From Welwitschia mirabilis (Eukaryota > Gnetophyta > Gnetopsida > Welwitschiales): a stretch of DNA of 21,118 nt. Where the stretch lies: contig JBOZIK010000001.1 in the NCBI GenBank assembly GCA_051453625.1, forward strand, positions 120,178,994 to 120,200,111, given 5' to 3'. Position numbers and translations under genes: made by a program. The notes under the pieces are model-generated. The model was not told the DNA's origin, did not search any database, and worked only from the letters and a program-made list of their open reading frames with translations. Positions 9,967 through 18,638 of this stretch are shown here, piece by piece (the first letter of the stretch is position 1; the number at the start of each line of letters is the position of its first letter).

Positions 9967-11398
9967 TTGAAGATAAGATCCATAAGTTACTAATTAAACA
10001 ACTAAATATTGATTAACATACATGGAAATTATGCATCAAAAGGATAAGACCACAAAAGAAAAATTTGAAAAAAAAATTTGAGGAAGAGAAAAACATACCT
10101 CATTTTTGAAAATTTGCAAAAATCTGGGAATCTGGTGGTTGAATTTAATAGGGATAAGTTCTATCACATTAGCAGGGATGAGGGGCAATATCACCTCTCA
10201 AAATAATGGGTGAAAATAATAGAGAATAGAAGAAAAATGAGGGAAAAAAAATAGTACCACAGTTTTATCACACCATTATCTGATCGTGTCATCTGGATGA
10301 CAACCCTAAGATGACTATTAGAAAAAATCTCAATGTCATTCCCCTTGTCATCTGGATGACCAGTTGGATGATAGGACTTGAAAAAAGTTCTCAAAAATAA
10401 AAATGTCATTCAAGTAAGTTTGGCTTAGATATTAGCATGAAGGTAACAGAATATATCAAAAAGTTTCCAAAAAAAAGGGAATGATAAAGAGTTATGATGA
10501 ATTAGAATTGTAAGAAAAACTCAAAATAAATGAAAAAAAAGAATACTAAAAACATACTAAGTAGGTTAAAACATGCAAAATAAGAGTGAATAAATGTGTT
10601 TGAACTAAAAAATAAACAAAAGAAATATCGAACTCCAGAAGATATAAAGGAAGCTCATAAAAATCTTAAATATAAGATTTTTTAAACTAAAATGCTAAAA
10701 GAAAATTAATGTGATATGTTGTGAATAACAATAAGGAAACTACTAAATGATAAGATCTTATGTAAGGATGAGAAAACAAAAAATAACTTTGAAATAATAA
10801 ACTAAAGAACTAAAGAAAAGAAGAACAAAAGTAGATACAAAGAACATGAAGATTATAGCTTATCTATTCTAAATTCTAATATAGAAAACCCCTTTGAAAG
10901 ACATCATAAAGCCACCTAAACAAAAATACATAACAAAACATATTGACTTCATAAAATTCTACTCAAAAAGGCAGTGATTATAACAATATCAAATATTAAG
11001 TACTAACAATAAAAAATGATAAGATTAAAAGCTGCTCATAAATAAACTTACCTATTTACATTCCAAAACACACCTAAATCCTCAAAATTGAAGTGGTCAT
11101 GTGGGAATAGTAAGAGTTTAGGAAACAAGTAATGTCGTTGATGATATTAGCAATACCATTAATCCCATAAGCTCAAAGTTTATTATAACTTTTCATGATG
11201 AGAGGAGTGCAACCATAGTCAGAGAAGTGAGAACCTATAAAGCATGGCTAACTAATCCTACAGTGGAGTTTTCACAGCTAACAACACTATCAAAGGTTCC
11301 TTTTCAAAAAAATTTGGTCTGATTTAATAGGACATCATGGTAACTATGTATTTTTGTAAGCACAAATACAATAGATTATTGTCATTATTTTTTCTTTT

Positions 11399-11498
11399 NN
11401 NNNNNNNNNNNNNNNNNNNNNNNNNNNNNNNNNNNNNNNNNNNNNNNNNNNNNNNNNNNNNNNNNNNNNNNNNNNNNNNNNNNNNNNNNNNNNNNNNN
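11399..11498. other. assembly gap, exactly 100 N
   Basis: The left-contig tail from about 10576 to 11398 is repeated as the right-contig head 11499 to about 12318. Confidence 0.9.
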
Positions 11499-12306
11499 AA
11501 AAATAAGAGTGAACAAATGTGCTTGAACTAAAAAATAAACATAAAAAGTGTCGAACTCCAAAAGATACAAAGGAAGCTCATAAAAATCTTAAATATAAGA
11601 TTTTTTAACTAAAATGCTAAAAGAAAATTGATGTAATATGTTGTGAATAATAATAAGGAAACTACTAAATGATAAGATCTTATGTAAGGATGAGAAAATA
11701 AAAAATAACTTTGAAATAATAAACTAAAGAACTAAAGAAAAGCAGAACAAAAATAGACACAAAGAACATGAAGAATATAGCTTATCTATTCTAAATTCTA
11801 ATATAGCAAACCCCTTTAGAAGACATCATAAAGCCACCTAAGCAAAAATGCATGACAAAACATATCGAATTCATAAAATTCCACTAAAAAAGGTAGTGAT
11901 TATAACAATATCAAAGATTAAGTACTAACAATAATAAATGATAAGATTAAAATCTGCCAATAAATAAACTCACCTACTTACATCCCAAAACACACCTAAA
12001 TCCTCAAAATTGAAGTGCTCATATGGGAATACTAAGAGTTTAGGAAATAAGTAATGTCATTGATGATATTAGAAATACCATTAATCCCATAACCTCAAAT
12101 TTTATTATAACTTTTCATGATGAGGGAAGTACAGCCATAGTTAGAGAAGTGAGAACCTATGAAGCATGGCTAACTAATCCTACAGTGGAGTTTTCATAGA
12201 TAACAAAACTATCAAAGGTTTCTTTTCAAAAAATTTAGTTTGATGTGATAGGAGATCATGGTAACTATGTATTTTTTAAGCATAAATACAATAGATTATT
12301 GTCATT

Positions 12307-12322
12307 ATTTTTTCTTTTTTTT
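12307..12322 (-). other. candidate polypurine tract of the gypsy element
   Basis: On the minus strand this is a run of A with a single G, about 280 bases downstream of the integrase end and followed by TAATGACA. Position and composition allow a primer for plus-strand synthesis next to a 3' LTR. It could equally be a plain poly-A/T tract. Confidence 0.2.
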
Positions 12323-12598
12323 GAAATAAGTACACGAATAATTTCCACATGATCACATACTTAAAATGATAAAGGTGAATATATGAGATAAAAAATAGAA
12401 ACGAACACACCTAAACAATCAAAGACTTCATATCATTTAAAAAAAAGTAAAAGAATCAAGGAATCATCCTTTAAAATGAAGTTCATAGACATGGAAATGT
12501 CTTAAGATGAGATGAATCCAATCTTATCACTATAAATGCCCAAGTACGAATACTATTCATGAAAACTTCATAAAAAAATACATAAGCTAAGAGAGAAT

Positions 12599-13124
12599 TT
12601 AGAAAATGGTAAGATGGAAGTCCTCCTCATTGAAGAAAACATCTAGAACAATTGCTTCTATCATATTCAAGATTGCATCAAAAGATTTTTTATATATTTT
12701 AAACCTTTGTTCATTAACTTTTTGAATATTCTTAGTTTCTAAGTTAGAAACCTTAATAAAGTCATTAGAATGTACTTCCTCTATAAGATAAATATCTAAC
12801 CATTTAGAGGTAAACTTATTATGTAAAAGATGCACTCTAGCATTTTATAAAAGGATAAGTTAATAAGGTTTAAACTTTTTATGAAGTAACTTGTTATCAT
12901 GTTTGAACTTATCTTATGCTTTGTAAATTACTTAATGATGTATAGCATAAGTATATTTTTCATCTAGGTAATCAAGTTGATCTAATATATATTTAATATC
13001 CTCATGGAGGTCTACAAGATTAAGTTAATAAAAAGAATGATAAGAGGTATAACACACATCAACAAGTAAAATACAAACTTTTCCATATATAAGTTTATAA
13101 GGTAAAAACCAAGAGAATTACTCC
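12599..13124 (-). pseudogene. Ty3/gypsy integrase C-terminal region, decayed
   Basis: The C-terminal part of the integrase, which contacts DNA. The open stretch 12599-12835 reads MHLLHNKFTSKW, then LIEEVHSNDFIKV, and ends with a KVNEQRFKIY motif. This matches the plant gypsy pattern LFPGKL.S.W.GPF.V..V.P.GAVEI....G..FKVNGQRLKPY, placing it at the very end of Pol. Upstream, 13050-13124 (SNSLGFYLINLYMEK) fits the LG.SPY.LV.GK.CHLPVE segment, with frame shifts. Between them about 200 bases are too decayed to read. A 780-N gap hides the catalytic core between this part and the next entry. The fit is best with the Athila/Tat-like branch. Confidence 0.85.
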
Positions 13125-13904
13125 NNNNNNNNNNNNNNNNNNNNNNNNNNNNNNNNNNNNNNNNNNNNNNNNNNNNNNNNNNNNNNNNNNNNNNNNNNNN
13201 NNNNNNNNNNNNNNNNNNNNNNNNNNNNNNNNNNNNNNNNNNNNNNNNNNNNNNNNNNNNNNNNNNNNNNNNNNNNNNNNNNNNNNNNNNNNNNNNNNNN
13301 NNNNNNNNNNNNNNNNNNNNNNNNNNNNNNNNNNNNNNNNNNNNNNNNNNNNNNNNNNNNNNNNNNNNNNNNNNNNNNNNNNNNNNNNNNNNNNNNNNNN
13401 NNNNNNNNNNNNNNNNNNNNNNNNNNNNNNNNNNNNNNNNNNNNNNNNNNNNNNNNNNNNNNNNNNNNNNNNNNNNNNNNNNNNNNNNNNNNNNNNNNNN
13501 NNNNNNNNNNNNNNNNNNNNNNNNNNNNNNNNNNNNNNNNNNNNNNNNNNNNNNNNNNNNNNNNNNNNNNNNNNNNNNNNNNNNNNNNNNNNNNNNNNNN
13601 NNNNNNNNNNNNNNNNNNNNNNNNNNNNNNNNNNNNNNNNNNNNNNNNNNNNNNNNNNNNNNNNNNNNNNNNNNNNNNNNNNNNNNNNNNNNNNNNNNNN
13701 NNNNNNNNNNNNNNNNNNNNNNNNNNNNNNNNNNNNNNNNNNNNNNNNNNNNNNNNNNNNNNNNNNNNNNNNNNNNNNNNNNNNNNNNNNNNNNNNNNNN
13801 NNNNNNNNNNNNNNNNNNNNNNNNNNNNNNNNNNNNNNNNNNNNNNNNNNNNNNNNNNNNNNNNNNNNNNNNNNNNNNNNNNNNNNNNNNNNNNNNNNNN
13901 NNNN
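13125..13904. other. assembly gap, 780 N
   Basis: Unsequenced. It would contain most of the gypsy integrase core, including the second aspartate and the glutamate of the catalytic triad, judging from what flanks it. Confidence 0.9.
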
Positions 13905-14480
13905 ATAAACAACAGCCATTAAAATATAGTTCTATCATTGGGAGTTGGTTTAATAGGGTCTATAAAATCAATTCCATAATAATAAAATTGTTCACATTCA
14001 TGAACAGATTTATGAAGCATTTTTAAGAATAAATAAGGCTACCATAACATTAACAAGCATCACATCTTCAAGCAAAATCAAAAGAGTCTTGAAAAAAAGT
14101 AGGCTAATAAAAACTAGAGTAAAGGATTTTCATAGCTATTTTCTATTTACTAAAATGGCCTCTTTAGACACCACCATGAGAAAGATGAAGGATTTCAAAT
14201 TTTTTCCATTCAGACATACATTTTCACATGATTTGGTCACTGCATCTTTGATAAAGATGTGGCTCTATCTATTCATAATCACCTATTCTATGAAGAAAGG
14301 ATTTTCTTTGATTATAAGCCTAATGTTATGGTGTTTTCATGGTAATAAGGTAATTAATAATATCAGCATGATAAGAAGGAGGATGAGTAGAAGATATAAT
14401 AAAAAGTTGTTTATTTGGATAAGAATCATTAACCATAAGACCATTAAAAGAGGAAAAAAGACATGACAAATGTTCTGTTA
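13905..14480 (-). pseudogene. Ty3/gypsy integrase zinc-binding and core start, decayed
   Basis: Minus-strand reading. At about 14200-14090 comes KFEILHLSHGGV*RGHFSK*KIAMKILYSSFY*PTFFQDS, matching the integrase HHCC domain (ILE.CH....GGH.G..KTA.KILQ.GFYWPTLF.D). CDAC follows near 14065, so both histidines and the cysteine pair are still visible. FYWPT has become FY*PT through TGG to TAG. Next, at about 13990-13910, a frame gives YYGIDFIDPIKPTPND, matching GIDF.GPI.P, and keeping the first catalytic aspartate. Upstream, 14470-14330 reads NDSYPNKQLFIISS, fitting the D.FPDEQL..IS linker between RNase H and integrase. An open plus-strand frame at 14089-14466 is only its antisense shadow. Confidence 0.88.
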
Positions 14481-14862
14481 TACTATTCTACTTTATTACT
14501 TTATCAATAATGGTCAATTAAATTCTTACATAAGAAGGATCCATCTAATAAGTCTAGCACTAAAATATTTCTTATTTATGAGGTATCTAATTGCTATATT
14601 ATTGGTATAAACATTAGTAACAAAGCCTAAAAGACAATGTCTAAGTGTATCAAGGGAAATGATAATCACTTACATTTCTTTTTTGTAGTTGTATAATTCA
14701 TCTAAGCTTTAGATAAAGTTTTACTATGATAAGATATAACCTTAAAATAATTTTCATATTTTTGTCTAAACTTCCCATCCATGACAATGTTACTAGCATT
14801 GCACAGTAACTCAAAATCTTTATTCCAATCAAATCGCATTATAATAGGAATGGAAGAGATTT
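14481..14862 (-). pseudogene. Ty3/gypsy RNase H, left-contig copy
   Basis: The minus strand reads FDWNKDFELLCNASNIVMDGKF, SYHSKTL.KAQMNYTTTKKK and, after stops, LLDGSFLCKNLI. This matches the plant gypsy RNase H pattern (P.F.LMCDASD.A.GAVLGQ, YYASKTL..AQ.NYTTTEKE, then ...RLIRW.LLLQEF). The catalytic aspartate of CDAS is asparagine. Bases 14507-14862 are repeated at 14963-15320 beyond a 100-N gap, so this and the next copy are probably one locus sequenced twice. It runs straight into the integrase linker at lower coordinates. Confidence 0.85.
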
Positions 14863-14962
14863 NNNNNNNNNNNNNNNNNNNNNNNNNNNNNNNNNNNNNN
14901 NNNNNNNNNNNNNNNNNNNNNNNNNNNNNNNNNNNNNNNNNNNNNNNNNNNNNNNNNNNNNN
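14863..14962. other. assembly gap, exactly 100 N
   Basis: The left tail 14507-14862 and right head 14963-15320 carry the same RNase H text, which makes this a join with an unmerged overlap. Confidence 0.9.
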
Positions 14963-15460
14963 CAATGATGGTAAATTAAATTATTGCATAAGAAGGATTC
15001 ATCTAATAAGTCTAGCACTAAAATCTTTCTTAGTTATGAAGTATCTAATTTCTATATGATTGATATAAACATTGGTATCAAAGCCTAAAAAACAATGTCT
15101 AAGTGTATCAAGGCAAATGATAATCACTTACATTTCTTTTTTGTAGTTGTATAATTCATTTGAGCTTTAAACAAAATTTTACTATGATAAGATATAAATT
15201 CAAAATAATTTTCATATTTTTCTCTAAACTCCCCATCCATGACAATGTTACTAGCATTGCACAGTAACTCAAAATCTTTATTGCCATCAAATCCCATTAC
15301 AATAGAAGTGGAAGAGATTTTATCTTTAAGTGTATCAAAAGTAAGCTGACAAGATTTATCCTAATCAAATTTAGCTTCTTTTTCAAGTAATGAGTGAAGG
15401 GATTTACAAATTTTTGCATAACCTTAAATAAAGAAATGATAAGAATCATAATTATTAAGG
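14963..15460 (-). pseudogene. Ty3/gypsy RT thumb and RNase H, right-contig copy
   Basis: From the high end, 15440-15320 reads SYHFFI*GYAKICKSLHSLLEKEAKFD and TFDTLKDKISS. These match GFYRRFIKDFSKI.RPL..LLEKDA.F and AF..LKEKL.SAP, the end of reverse transcriptase and the connection. RNase H follows (FDGNKDFELLCNASNIVMDGEF; SYHSKILFKAQMNYTTTKKK), again with asparagine for the catalytic aspartate. It is less interrupted than the left-contig copy in its first part. On the far side of the 238-N gap lies the rest of reverse transcriptase. Confidence 0.88.
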
Positions 15461-15698
15461 NNNNNNNNNNNNNNNNNNNNNNNNNNNNNNNNNNNNNNNN
15501 NNNNNNNNNNNNNNNNNNNNNNNNNNNNNNNNNNNNNNNNNNNNNNNNNNNNNNNNNNNNNNNNNNNNNNNNNNNNNNNNNNNNNNNNNNNNNNNNNNNN
15601 NNNNNNNNNNNNNNNNNNNNNNNNNNNNNNNNNNNNNNNNNNNNNNNNNNNNNNNNNNNNNNNNNNNNNNNNNNNNNNNNNNNNNNNNNNNNNNNNNN
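15461..15698. other. assembly gap, 238 N
   Basis: It falls between the FQCVMMDIIFD and FFI*GYAKI segments of reverse transcriptase and should hold the catalytic (Y/F)xDD motif, so activity at that site cannot be judged. The roughly 100 residues missing would need slightly more than the gap length. Confidence 0.9.
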
Positions 15699-16150
15699 TT
15701 ATTAAATCATATCAAAAATAATATCCATCATTACACATTGAAAAGTACTAAGATCGTTACAAAGTCCAAAAAGAATATGTCTAAAATCTAAAGTTCTAAA
15801 AGGTAAAGTAAAATTAGTTTTAACTTAATCCTTACTATTAATACAAACTTGATTGTAACCACTATGCCTATCAAGAAAATAATAAAAAGCATGTCCTTTG
15901 ATCCTATCAAGTATTTAATTGAGGAAAGGTAAAGGACAGTGGTCTTTATTAGTTACTTCATTTAATCTTCTAAATTTAATACACATTTTTCACTTCCTAT
16001 ATTTCTTAATCACTACTACCAATATGTTGATCCACTCATTCTCATCTATGTCATAGATAACTCCAATGTCTATTAATTTAATGATTTCATCTTTTACAAC
16101 TTATTTCAGGGTTTGATTTAATCCATGTTGGGGTTGCCTAATAGGTTTTG
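15699..16150 (-). pseudogene. Ty3/gypsy reverse transcriptase N-terminal half, decayed
   Basis: This is the clearest domain of the window. On minus, from about 16150: AKPIRQPQHGLN for AKPVRQPQRRLNP, DEIIKLIDIGVIYDIDENEWIN for KEV.KLL..GIIYPISDS.WVS, VVVIKKYRK then CIKFRRLNEVTNKDHCPLPFLN for RVCIDYRKLN..TRKDHFPLPFID, FLDRHSGYNQVCIN for FLDGYSGYNQI.I, and TNFTLPFRTLDFRHILFGLCND.STFQCVMM for T.FTCPFGTFAYRRMPFGLCNAP.TFQRCMM. The catalytic aspartate in FLDGYSGY is present. Only a few stops interrupt it, several being CAA to TAA. Lineage is Ty3/gypsy, most like the Athila/Tat group. Confidence 0.95.
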
Positions 16151-16559
16151 CATTATCCTAAAGGTAGAATTTATGTTGAACAATAGAGGTAGAAATGGCT
16201 ATTAAATCTTTGTACAACTAAGCAAATGTACTAACCTTAAATTTTAAAAGTAAGATTATCATTTGAGACTGTCATCTAGATAGTAGTAATGTACAATCTC
16301 CCTTAAAATATGAAATCTTAGTTTTGTTTAGATTTTGAACTTCTACACAGTTTACAATTTTGATTTTTCTACTCTCTTAAATAAAATGATTAAATTCTAA
16401 ATTTTCATAATTAAGTTGATCATCATCAAAAGCCTTTAAGTTTTCTACTTCAAGTGGATCATCAAACAAGGTTGGCTCATGAAACATGGACCATCTTTCC
16501 TTAAGTGGATGATGATGTAAAGCTAAACTAGGATTAATTTCTCTTCAACNNNNNNNNNN
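16151..16559 (-). pseudogene. gypsy Pol linker between protease and reverse transcriptase
   Basis: The minus strand reads a poorly conserved acidic linker: EPTLFDDPLEVENLKAFDDD (about 16490-16430), then a KDLIAISTSIVQHKFYL*DNAKP segment (about 16215-16145) that resembles the ...AISPSIC.HRI...GAKPVR block leading into reverse transcriptase. A 10-N gap at 16550-16559 separates it from protease. The acidic linker itself is not diagnostic; its place between two recognised domains is the argument. Confidence 0.7.
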
Positions 16560-16950
16560 AGCATCAAATATTATAATGTAAACTTCTTATTTCTTAAGTG
16601 ATATTCCACCATTCTAGTTCTAGTATCGATAATACAATGGGTTATTACGTAAAAAGCTCTACCTAGAAGTAATGGATAACCTTCATTATGCTTAAGTTTA
16701 ATCATAACCACATCTATAGGATATAATCCTTTTTATATTTTAATCACTAAGTCTTTAGTCATTCCTAAAAATTTCTTTACTAATGTATCTTCTAATTGTA
16801 GGACAATTTTTATAGGATTAACTATACTTTCTAATCCAAGTCATTGACAAATGTGTAAAGGCTTAATATTAAAATTTGTTCTTATATTAATTAAGGCTTT
16901 CTTTATTCTTTTGTTTCCTTCCAAAGTGACACAAACTGTTAGTATCCCCA
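16560..16950 (-). pseudogene. Ty3/gypsy aspartic protease, decayed
   Basis: Retroelement protease cleaves the Gag-Pol polyprotein. On minus, about 16905-16865 reads KKALINIRTNFNI where plant gypsy elements have KRALLDLGASVNL, so the active-site D-L-G triplet has become N-I-R and the protease is dead. Downstream, LGLESIVNP, KIVLQLEDTLVKK, GLYPIDVVMIKL and PLLLGRAFYVITHCIIDTRTRMVEYHL (about 16695-16610) match LGL.ELKPT, ..LQLADRS.K.P, .F.YPVDF.VLD and P.ILGRPFLAT.RA.IDV..G.LTL. The ILGR flap-side motif is well kept. It is placed between Gag and reverse transcriptase, as expected. Confidence 0.85.
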
Positions 16951-17259
16951 GATTCTTAAACTTTAAACATTTTTGTAAACTAAGTTGGTTATAGATTAAT
17001 ATAGGAAGACTTTACTATATACATTTTATTTTTATTTTCTCTTAATCAGATCTTTCCACAACTTAAAATATTTAGAATTCTCTTATAAAAGTTTTTAAAA
17101 TGATAAATTTATTCTTACATTTTTTATTATAACTTTAATATATTTATTAAATGTAGGATTAGTATTTAATCTATTAATCCATGGAGTAGCAGGCTTCTTA
17201 CCTTCATCTTAAGAAGAATTTTTCTTATCATCTTTTAAAGGAGAAGGTAAAGTATGATT
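16951..17259 (-). pseudogene. gypsy Gag-protease spacer
   Basis: An AT-rich and poorly conserved part of the same element, between the Gag tail and the protease active site. No domain is recognisable in it. Confidence 0.5.
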
Positions 17260-18538
17260 TTCTAGGATCTAGATATCCTTTTCTTCTTTATGATTTTTAT
17301 CATTTTAGGATGTTGAATACTCAAAGATAGGAGGTGTTATAATATTTTCACTTCATACCATAACTTTATAATCTTTCTTAACATCATTGGGGTTTGGTAA
17401 AGTTTATTTACAAGTAACCATGATCTTTGATTAGCAAGCATCATTTGTTATAAAACATTAACAATATTTTCAATGGTTAAACTTGTTTTCTTTTTGGATT
17501 TTCTTAGCTCATTATTAAAATTTTTAAGTAAATCATTTTGGTTTTGTAAGTTTTATGTGCTTGCTTGACAACTAGAGTTACTTGATTGAAAGGTAGCATT
17601 TTTAAATCGATTTTTAAATGGTTGGAAATTAAGATGATTTGCTTCAAAATTATTAAATTTATTTTTTAAAGATTGAAAATTTGGTTGTTCATTTATCTTA
17701 TGTTGAAATTGATTTTGATTTTGGTTCTAATTTTGATTTTGGTTTTGATTTTGGTTTCTAAAGTTTGAAGACCTCTAATTAAATGCATACATCTCTTCAT
17801 AAATCTTTTCTTTATAGGTTGGTATTAAAGGACAATCTTTTATTACATAGTAATTATCTTTACACAAATCACAAGTTAGAACCATAACTACACTATTTTC
17901 AGTTGTCACCTTAGCATCTAAGGTCATTTGTGTGTGTTTTTCTACTATTGTAGTAATATCCTTAATAACATTTATTGGTTCTTTCTATATCTTTACTTCC
18001 ACTTTTTCTTGTTTGACTTCTTTAAAGTCTTTTATAATTTGGCCTACTATATGATTTTCTTTAGGTAATGGTTTAGGTCATGTCTGACTTACTTCTACTA
18101 ATTCTTCTAATACTTTCCATGCATTCTCTAATTTGAGATTCATTAAGTTTCCTCCACTTGAAAAATCTACAAATCATTTTGTTTGTCTATTAATCCAGTA
18201 TAAAAGTAATCCACTAATTCTTCTTGAGTAAAAGCATCTATAGGATTAGAATGTATAGTAACCAAAAATCTCTCATAAGTGGAGGTATAATCTTTGTTAG
18301 GTTGTTGTTGAAAGTTAGTTACTTCTTTATTTCTTTTTATTATGGTTTTTTCACTCATAAATCTTTTTATAAATGCATCTTGGACTTGATTTCATGTTTT
18401 TAATCTCTTATGTGGAATAGTTATCATCCATAATTTATCTTTTTCTTTCATGAAATAGTTCTTAACCATAGTTTAGCTTTTTCTTTTAGAGTGATGAGAA
18501 AAATAATCATATAAGTACAATCACTAATTTATTTTTTA
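17260..18538 (-). pseudogene. Ty3/gypsy Gag with zinc knuckle, left-contig copy
   Basis: Gag packages element RNA in virus-like particles. On minus, 18358-18167 is open: SEKTIIKRNKEVTNFQQQPNKDYTSTYERF, then TQEELVDYFYTGL. This is the retrotransposon Gag core (F.P..R....R.EI..F.Q...ESL..YWERFK, then P...LIQ.FY.GL). At 17880-17819 a zinc knuckle reads CDLCKDNYYVIKDC. Spacing fits CX2CX4HX4C but the histidine is tyrosine. YKEKIYEEMYAFN follows, typical of Athila-like Gag, then an asparagine-glutamine dipeptide repeat (17757-17704). A 38-base local duplication (18423 and 18461 onward) repeats the KEK.KLW motif. Bases 17889-18538 recur at 18639-19318 after the 100-N gap. Confidence 0.85.
17704..17757 (-). 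repeat. Asn-Gln coding repeat in Gag
   Basis: On minus, AACCAAAATCAA-like text repeats about 4-5 times, giving alternating N and Q with one stop (CAA to TAG region). It lies just after the zinc knuckle, in the disordered part of Gag. Confidence 0.85.
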
Positions 18539-18638
18539 NNNNNNNNNNNNNNNNNNNNNNNNNNNNNNNNNNNNNNNNNNNNNNNNNNNNNNNNNNNNNN
18601 NNNNNNNNNNNNNNNNNNNNNNNNNNNNNNNNNNNNNN
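18539..18638. other. assembly gap, exactly 100 N
   Basis: The left tail 17889-18538 and right head 18639-19318 are the same Gag segment. Confidence 0.9.

Larger units (their letters stand above)
9187..12322. repeat. non-coding repeat present as three overlapping copies (9187-9866, 9967-11398, 11499-12322)
   Basis: Copy 2 covers the whole block, copy 1 its first about 680 bases and copy 3 its last about 820. Over a compared stretch of about 190 bases (from 9500 and from 10285) I count about 11 differences, mostly transitions. All joins are 100-N gaps. The end of copy 1 (9792-9866) and the start of copy 3 (11499-11573) differ at only one of 75 bases, closer than either is to copy 2. The block contains GTCATCTGGATGAC palindromes, no ORF with recognisable content, and a run of T's at its right end. 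It sits between the gypsy integrase and the 7.6-8.8 kb ORF and could be an LTR or 3' non-coding region, but no partner copy is seen to the right of gag. Confidence 0.75.

Noticed and set aside
10191-10409. 72-codon minus frame in the 9-12 kb repeat
   Set aside because: The equivalent frame in the other repeat copy is not kept open over the same length, and the content is low complexity.
13012-13938. Minus-strand frames of 264-308 codons
   Set aside because: They are open only because 780 N contain no stop codons. Only the flanking pieces have meaning, as integrase remnants.
14089-14466. 125-codon open frame on plus, the longest one without N
   Set aside because: It lies antisense to clearly recognisable gypsy integrase (HHCC region and linker) and resembles no protein. 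It is a chance opening in AT-rich antisense DNA.
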